Shown here: piece by piece, positions 59,475-64,000 of the stretch | Numbering within the stretch: the first letter of the stretch is position 1 | How the letters are laid out: each line of letters starts with the position of its first letter | Source of the DNA: Candidatus Pseudothioglobus singularis PS1 | Lineage (GTDB): Bacteria; Pseudomonadota; Gammaproteobacteria; PS1; Pseudothioglobaceae | NCBI RefSeq assembly: GCF_001281385.1 | Contig: NZ_CP006911.1 | Coordinates: 868,001 to 932,000 of the forward strand | DNA length: 64,000 bases | Direction: 5' to 3' | The notes under the pieces: generated by a model | The model's database searches: none | What the model saw: only the letters and a program-made list of their open reading frames with translations | What the model was told of the DNA's origin: nothing | Position numbers and translations under genes: made by a program

Positions 59475-59490
59475 CTCTCTAAAAAGAGAG
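59475..59490 (-). terminator. Small intercistronic hairpin
   Basis: Stem CTCTCT/AGAGAG with four-base loop; on the minus strand it is followed by six T residues. Lies between the 87-residue gene and doxX, so doxX is probably expressed less. Confidence 0.5.
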
Positions 59491-59514
59491 CAGTGTTATT
59501 ATTGATTAGCGCCT

Positions 59515-59778
59515 TTATTCAGACAGTGATGTGATTTTTAACGAAGCGTGATTAACCCCGGCATTCTCTCTACTTTCAATCATATTAGGCTCTTTTAATT
59601 TCTTATCCTCGATTGAATTCATTTCGACAACTGTATATACATTACTTTCGTTACCCTTTTCATGGCCATAGGCTATAACTTTAACGTTATTTTTTTGTCT
59701 CATAGCCTCATTAGATTCGAATGCTTTCTTCCAGACCTCGTAACCTTTAGTAACTTCAAAATTTGATATTACTATCAT
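59515..59778 (-). CDS. Small hypothetical protein, dimeric-barrel-like
   Basis: 87 residues: VISNFEVTKGYEVWKKAFESNEAMRQKNNVKV then a strand-rich second half (YTVVEMNSIEDKK) looks like a ferredoxin-like alpha+beta (ABM/DUF3764-type) fold. No catalytic motif. Lies between the CDGSH-like and DoxX genes with hairpins on both sides. Function unknown. Confidence 0.6.
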   Translation of the reverse strand: MIVISNFEVTKGYEVWKKAFESNEAMRQKNNVKVIAYGHEKGNESNVYTVVEMNSIEDKKLKEPNMIESRENAGVNHASLKITSLSE

Positions 59779-59799
59779 TTTTCTCCTTTATTTTGAATA

Positions 59800-59822
59800 G
59801 CAGCTCCTTGAATAGGAGCTGC
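59800..59822. other. Intercistronic hairpin
   Basis: Perfect stem GCAGCTCC/GGAGCTGC with a seven-base loop, between the CDGSH-like gene and the 87-residue gene. No T tract; probably an mRNA-processing or stability hairpin. Confidence 0.5.
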
Positions 59823-59835
59823 ATGTATAAAGACT

Positions 59836-59988
59836 TTAATTTTCACTTTTTTCAAACATCGCCGCTTTGTCAGCATCAGTTTTTGCCGCATACTCTTCTT
59901 CCGTTAACATATGCCATCCAATACAATCTCCAGTAGGTGATCTACCACAACCACATGTACCATTTTCTTTTTTAACGTTATCCATCAT
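59836..59988 (-). CDS. CDGSH-like small metal-binding protein
   Basis: 50 residues. TCGCGRSPTGDCIGWH (residues 11-26) has C-x-C-x2-S-x4-C-x-G-x-H, very close to the CDGSH iron-sulfur motif (three Cys, one His) but with one residue fewer and CIGWH in place of CDGSH. It could bind a 2Fe-2S cluster or zinc. AAAGGA precedes ATG. First gene of the DoxX operon, opposite the LysR gene. Family not otherwise recognised. Confidence 0.65.
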   Translation of the reverse strand: MMDNVKKENGTCGCGRSPTGDCIGWHMLTEEEYAAKTDADKAAMFEKSEN

Positions 59989-60151
59989 TTTTTCCTTTGA
60001 GTTGTTAGATTATTGCCAGCTTTTGACTTCAGTGCTGGCGACTGATTAAATAACGCCTCTGCAGATTATTAGCGTTTAGTCATTGAAATAAAATTATAAT
60101 CATTTATAATTTGCAATAAAGTCACTATTAAACAAATTACTATTACATATT

Positions 60152-61027
60152 ATGAAACAATACTCTTTAATCGAATTAGAAACTTATCAGGCTGTTGTTG
60201 AAGCCGGAAGCTTTAACCTAGCTGCCGACAGATTGAGCACAAGCGCTGCAACTGTGAGTCGTCGCATAAGCACCCTAGAATCAGCTTTAGGTGTTAGATT
60301 GCTGAATCGTACGACTAGAAATATAAATCTAACAGAAGCTGGTGAGCAATATCTTGATGATGTTAAAAATATCTTAGAAAGCGTAGAGATCTCAGAAGAA
60401 AGAATTGGGGAAGGTAAAGCAGAAGCAAAGGGTGAGTTACGAATTGCAGCCCCGCTTAGTTTTGGCATAAAACACTTATCCCCAGTACTACCCTCATTCA
60501 TGAAGAGTCATCCAAATATAATCATCAACTTAAAACTAGAAGACAGCCAGACTGATCTTCAAGCTGAAGGAATAGATATAGCGCTTCGGGTTACTCAAAA
60601 TATTAAGGATTCATCCCTTATTGCAACTCCCTTATGCTCAATTCCCATTGTAATTTGCGCCTCACCAGACTATATCAATAAACATGGCAAACCTAAATCT
60701 ATAAATGATATTCAAAAGTATAATTTTCTTGGATATAGCTTAGCTTCGAATAACCTTAAAACTCGACTTGGTTCAAATTCTGATCCTCGAATTGGCTTTG
60801 TGGCAAACAATGGTGACGTCATAAGAGAGGCTGCAATTAATGGTTTTGGTATTACTGCACTACCATTATTCTTGATTGAAGACGATTTAAAAAATGGAAA
60901 ATTAGTAACGATAATCGACAATCAAGTTAAACCTGAAACATTATATGCCGTTAGATTGTCTCGAAGGTTTACCCCAACAAAGGTCAAAGTGATGGTTGAT
61001 TATTTAAGAGATACCTTTAAAGACTAA
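60152..61027 (+). CDS. LysR-family regulator
   Basis: 291 residues. N-terminal winged helix (LETYQAVVEAGSFNLAADRLSTSAATVSRRISTLESALGVRLLNRTTR), then a two-lobed effector domain. The CrgA/DsdC-like pattern (RTTRNINLTEAGEQYLDDVK) is common in regulators of divergent stress or redox genes. The 163-bp gap to the CDGSH-like gene should hold its operator; no clear T-N11-A repeat could be fixed by eye. Confidence 0.9.
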   Translation: MKQYSLIELETYQAVVEAGSFNLAADRLSTSAATVSRRISTLESALGVRLLNRTTRNINLTEAGEQYLDDVKNILESVEISEERIGEGKAEAKGELRIAAPLSFGIKHLSPVLPSFMKSHPNIIINLKLEDSQTDLQAEGIDIALRVTQNIKDSSLIATPLCSIPIVICASPDYINKHGKPKSINDIQKYNFLGYSLASNNLKTRLGSNSDPRIGFVANNGDVIREAAINGFGITALPLFLIEDDLKNGKLVTIIDNQVKPETLYAVRLSRRFTPTKVKVMVDYLRDTFKD

Positions 61028-61040
61028 AACAATTAAAAAA

Positions 61041-61874
61041 CTAAACTTCTTGATATAAGGTTGGAAACATTTTTCCAGATAAATCGTCTCCATTTTTATA
61101 GCCATTCGACTCCATTATGGTTCTTTCAGCTTGGGCCCAATCCCCTCGATATTCAATCTTAGAGCCTTCTTTAGCCATTCTAAGGGTATATCGATGTATA
61201 GTACTCTTTGGTATAGACTGGCTTAAGCTTCCGTGCAGTGTTCGAATATCAAAAAAAACGCAATCACCAACTTCTAAGTCCCACTGAAGGAAGTCATAGT
61301 CCTCTTTGTTATTAAGAATATCAGGGGTGATGTCGTAGCTTTTTTCATTTACCACTCCAGCTTTTCCATCGTCGGGATGTCCCTCTTGAAATCGAGTACG
61401 AATATAAAGCTTATTCCAAAGGTGTGAACCCTTAATCCACGCAATTGCCTCCTCTTTTGGGACTGGCTCAAGTGGAAGCCATAAAACACACATCGAGCCT
61501 TCAAAGTCAAAGTATGAAATGTCATGATGAAATGGTGCCCCAGATTTAGATCCTGCTTCCCTAAGAAACCAATTATCCATGACTAGATTGACTTGACTTG
61601 CACCCATCAGCTCTGAGGCAATTTGAGCTGTTGGAGAGTTGTGAACGAAGTCTGTGAACTCATCAAAAAGATCCCAAGTCCAAAAATCTTCGAAGTAACC
61701 AGGCACGTCATCATCCTTGGTGTGTCTAACAAATCGTGGACTAGGGTTTTGAAAATCCTTAGAAATGCCCTTTCTGAGGTTTTCAATCCAGGCTCTATCG
61801 AACTTTCCTTTAATTAAGACGGCACCATCTTTCTTATACTGATCAATCTGATGAGCCTTAAGAAGTCTACTCAT
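61041..61874 (-). CDS. Phytanoyl-CoA dioxygenase family protein
   Basis: 277 residues, second PhyH-type Fe(II)/2-oxoglutarate enzyme in the window. PFHHDISYFDFEG holds the metal His-x-Asp; DCVFFDIRTLHGSLSQS holds the distal His, and the Arg is in STIHRYTLRM. It is not a close relative of 38987-39802. Marine members are often annotated as small-molecule hydroxylases; substrate unknown. Converges with the LysR gene and follows the zinc-ribbon gene by 12 bp. Confidence 0.88.
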   Translation of the reverse strand: MSRLLKAHQIDQYKKDGAVLIKGKFDRAWIENLRKGISKDFQNPSPRFVRHTKDDDVPGYFEDFWTWDLFDEFTDFVHNSPTAQIASELMGASQVNLVMDNWFLREAGSKSGAPFHHDISYFDFEGSMCVLWLPLEPVPKEEAIAWIKGSHLWNKLYIRTRFQEGHPDDGKAGVVNEKSYDITPDILNNKEDYDFLQWDLEVGDCVFFDIRTLHGSLSQSIPKSTIHRYTLRMAKEGSKIEYRGDWAQAERTIMESNGYKNGDDLSGKMFPTLYQEV

Positions 61875-61886
61875 ATTGAATAAATT

Positions 61887-62078
61887 TTAAATAGCGCAGC
61901 GCATGTCACTTCCACAACACATTGGCGATTTGATTTTCCCGTGGCCATTTGGACATTTTGAGATTTGGACTGAACTTCCATCATCAAGTTTGAGTGAATC
62001 ATCCTTGAGGGGTTCATCACACTTAGCGCAGGTCGCATTTACACCCATTCCACAATTATCACATTCATAAGTTGCCAT
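61887..62078 (-). CDS. Small double zinc-ribbon protein
   Basis: 63 residues with paired cysteine knuckles: ECDNCGMG, TCAKCDEPL, KCPNGHGKI and MCCGSDMRC. Probably binds one or two zinc or iron ions, rubredoxin-like in form. Lies between a PhyH gene and a divergent gene, with 12-bp spacing to the former, so perhaps an accessory of the dioxygenase. Function unknown. Confidence 0.65.
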   Translation of the reverse strand: MATYECDNCGMGVNATCAKCDEPLKDDSLKLDDGSSVQISKCPNGHGKIKSPMCCGSDMRCAI

Positions 62079-62192
62079 AAGTATTCTCCGATTAATGTAT
62101 TAATATAGTAACAGAATTAGACCAATATTTCTCCAATATCTAAATCAGATATCGTGATAATTTTTCAGTAAAGGTATATCATTATATGACTC

Positions 62193-62603
62193 ATGAAAAA
62201 TGCTTTATTAATCTCAATTCTTTTACTAGGGATAAACTCTTTAGCCTTTGCAGGCGGTGATGATAGGGATCAACAGTTACCCCTTAATTCATTGAATACT
62301 GAGCAAATTAATGAGGATGAGACGCCTCGCTTTTTGGATGAGGATGAGGTCATCGTGCAGGATGAGGCCACTCAAAAGGCTCAGGAAGAAATTGAAGAAC
62401 TCATTCAAACCAAACTCGCCTCTCCAGATTCTGATGTTTCAAATGGCGATGACGGCATTAATAATGATGAGTCAAACTTAAAAACGAAAACACAGTTATT
62501 TGTTAATCAGTACGTTAAATCTGACCAAGGCATTCTGATCATGCTAATCCTTTTCGTGATTGGACTGATATTAATGTTTAATTTTTTCGTTAGAGAGAAG
62601 TAA
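62193..62603 (+). CDS. Exported acidic protein with C-terminal membrane helix
   Basis: 136 residues. Signal peptide or first helix (KNALLISILLLGINSLAFA), a long acidic, Asp/Glu/Asn-rich middle (about 24-100), then one membrane helix near the end (GILIMLILFVIGLILMFNFFV). Topology suggests an acidic periplasmic loop held to the inner membrane. Family not recognised. Ends one base from the convergent psuG. Confidence 0.55.
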   Translation: MKNALLISILLLGINSLAFAGGDDRDQQLPLNSLNTEQINEDETPRFLDEDEVIVQDEATQKAQEEIEELIQTKLASPDSDVSNGDDGINNDESNLKTKTQLFVNQYVKSDQGILIMLILFVIGLILMFNFFVREK

Positions 62604-63524
62604 CTAATCTTGTTTCGAGTAATGGAGCGCTATTTTGGCAGCTAAATTAGCGTTATTTTGAATTAATTTAATGTTGGCATCCAAACTCTTACCCTCAGTA
62701 ATTTCACTAACTTTTGAAAGAAGGAACGGTGTAATCTTTTTTCCTGTTATATGTTCTTTTTCTGCCTCAATAATAGCCTGATTTATAGCCTCATTCATGA
62801 TGCTTGATTCAAGCTCGTAGCCAACTGGAATAGGATTAGTTACAAGAACCCCACCATCAATACCCAGGCTCCATTTAGTCCTTAATATTTCAGCAATCTC
62901 AAGAGCAGAGTCAATCTTATAATCAACATCAAAGCCTGACTCTGATGAATAAAAAGCAGGCAATTCAGTCGTTTTATATCCAATAACAGGAACGCCTTTA
63001 GTTTCAAGATACTCAAGTGTGAGACCTATGTCTAAAATTGCTTTAGCGCCAGCACACACTACACAAACGTTTGTATTGGCCAGCTCTTCAAGGTCAGCTG
63101 AAATATCTAATGTTTTTTCAGCGCCTCTATGAACACCTCCAATTCCACCAGTAGCAAATACTGCTATCTCAGCAAGCTTTGCGATGATCATTGTCGCTGC
63201 AACGGTCGTTGAGCCAGACTGCTTTTGAGAGACTGTGATTGCAAGATCTCTTCGAGATACTTTTCTAACCTCATCATTAGTCGCTAAAAACTCAATCTCT
63301 TCGTGAGTAAGGCCAACCTTCAGCCTGCCATTAATAATTGCAATTGTTGCTGGCACAGCTTTGTTAGATCGAACTGTCTCTTCAACCATCATGGCAGTTT
63401 CAATATTCTTAGGGTAAGGCATTCCATGAGAAATAATAGTCGACTCGAGTGCGACAATTGGCTCTCCATTTTTAATTGCCTCTTCTACATCTGGGTGAAA
63501 ATCAAGATAGTCACTGAATTTCAT
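62604..63524 (-). CDS. psuG: Pseudouridine-5'-phosphate glycosidase
   Basis: 306 residues. PIVALESTIISHGMPYPKNIETA at the start, GSTTVAATMIIAKLAEI, FATGGIGGVHRGAEKTLDISADL and GVLVTNPIPVGYE are hallmark PsuG stretches. Splits pseudouridine 5'-phosphate into uracil and ribose 5-phosphate, recycling modified RNA nucleosides. Overlaps the kinase gene by one base (TAATG), so coupled. Confidence 0.95.
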   Translation of the reverse strand: MKFSDYLDFHPDVEEAIKNGEPIVALESTIISHGMPYPKNIETAMMVEETVRSNKAVPATIAIINGRLKVGLTHEEIEFLATNDEVRKVSRRDLAITVSQKQSGSTTVAATMIIAKLAEIAVFATGGIGGVHRGAEKTLDISADLEELANTNVCVVCAGAKAILDIGLTLEYLETKGVPVIGYKTTELPAFYSSESGFDVDYKIDSALEIAEILRTKWSLGIDGGVLVTNPIPVGYELESSIMNEAINQAIIEAEKEHITGKKITPFLLSKVSEITEGKSLDANIKLIQNNANLAAKIALHYSKQD

Positions 63525-64000
63525 TACATTTCGTCCTTTAATAGTAATTTAATATTATGCTCCGATAAGTTCTCACTTATCGTATTTTTGCTTTGTAAAG
63601 CAATTACTGCAGCCGCAGAGGCAAACTTTGCTGTTTCTTTAACACTATTAAGATATAAAAAACCATAAATAACCCCCGCTGTAAAAGCATCTCCAGCACC
63701 ATTAGCACTTTTTACATTGACCCCTTCATGCAAATAATGTCCATACTCCTCTCCATCAAAATAAAAAACACCATCCTTTCCCAGCGTAATAAAAATTTGC
63801 TTACAGCCTTTTTCAAATATTTTTTGAGCAGCATCCAACATGCTCTCGTCGTCCTTGATGGAAATACCAGAGATAAGCTCAGCCTCTAATTTATTAGGCT
63901 TAATAGTGTGAAATTTTCCGATAATATGAAGAACTTTGGAGGTTTTAGCAAAGGAAACTGGATCTAAAAATAACGGTATATGGTTATATTTTTCAACAAT
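63524..64000 (-). CDS. psuK: Pseudouridine kinase, C-terminal part
   Basis: Frame open to the window edge; 158 codons of the C-terminal half of a PfkB-family kinase. The anion-hole and catalytic-base motif NGAGDAFTAGVIYGFL is present, and the upstream stretch LDPVSFAKTSKV then TIKPNKLEAELISG matches PsuK. Phosphorylates pseudouridine for PsuG. The N-terminal half lies beyond the window; the ATG at 63841 is internal. Confidence 0.9.
   Translation of the reverse strand: MVEKYNHIPLFLDPVSFAKTSKVLHIIGKFHTIKPNKLEAELISGISIKDDESMLDAAQKIFEKGCKQIFITLGKDGVFYFDGEEYGHYLHEGVNVKSANGAGDAFTAGVIYGFLYLNSVKETAKFASAAAVIALQSKNTISENLSEHNIKLLLKDEM

Noticed and set aside
1-64000. CRISPR array, insertion sequence or rRNA
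   Set aside because: No regularly spaced repeats, no transposase-like ORF with terminal inverted repeats and no rRNA sequence were seen.

Overview
The window reads as chromosome of an AT-rich (roughly one third GC by eye), compact-genome marine gammaproteobacterium. The joined pheA-hisC-tyrA-aroA order, NrdR, RadA, a CreBC-like two-component pair, a cobalamin riboswitch in front of a BtuB-type receptor, and many transporters for small organic solutes fit a SUP05/Thioglobus-like or similar oligotrophic gammaproteobacterium. That placement is inference from gene content, not from a marker gene.

Layout. 1-4062: 3' end of a D-cysteine desulfhydrase/L-cysteate sulfo-lyase family gene, converging on a ProXVW-type quaternary-amine ABC transporter. 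4063-6556: an alpha/beta hydrolase, a Nudix hydrolase, a secreted TolA-C-like protein and a secreted thermonuclease. 6569-20304: an integrative island of about 13.6 kb bounded by two identical 100-bp direct repeats, each holding a complete tRNA-Arg(CCG) gene. A tyrosine recombinase lies just inside the right repeat. Cargo includes a protein with family-A-polymerase-like motifs, Sel1-repeat and MORN-like secreted proteins, tandem small membrane proteins, an operon with a membrane-tethered GIY-YIG nuclease, a macro-domain protein, an MrcB-N/NucS-like nuclease and a type IV pilin. Two partial copies of the integrase 3' end lie at cargo junctions. Genes related to the cargo also sit just outside both ends (5262-6041 and 20428-21946), so the locus looks like a long-lived insertion hotspot.

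21948-36366 is mostly housekeeping: MFS transporter, thioesterase, CtpA-like protease, LepB, the aromatic amino acid operon, the B12 riboswitch-btuB-cobO unit, radA, nrdR and glyA. 36578-42946 has dadA-alr, a PhyH-type dioxygenase, a cupin, a DUF1185-type protein, an MFS transporter, a GIY-YIG protein and a secreted peroxiredoxin. 43135-43553 has no gene but contains a strongly paired element. Then follow creBC-like genes and etfB-etfA-ETF-QO.

49125-59031 looks like a catabolic locus: phosphate acetyltransferase, a 969-residue fusion of an acylating aldehyde dehydrogenase and an AMP-forming acyl-CoA ligase, a tripartite tricarboxylate transporter (TctCBA), a divergent GntR regulator with two palindromic operator candidates, a class II aldolase-like protein and a VC1184-type cysteine desulfurase-like protein. 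The best hypothesis is uptake of a C2/C3 organic acid such as sulfoacetate, but no xsc is present in the window. 59081-62603 has a DoxX operon with a CDGSH-like small protein, a LysR regulator, a second PhyH protein and small metal-binding or secreted proteins. 62604-64000 is psuG with a partial psuK.
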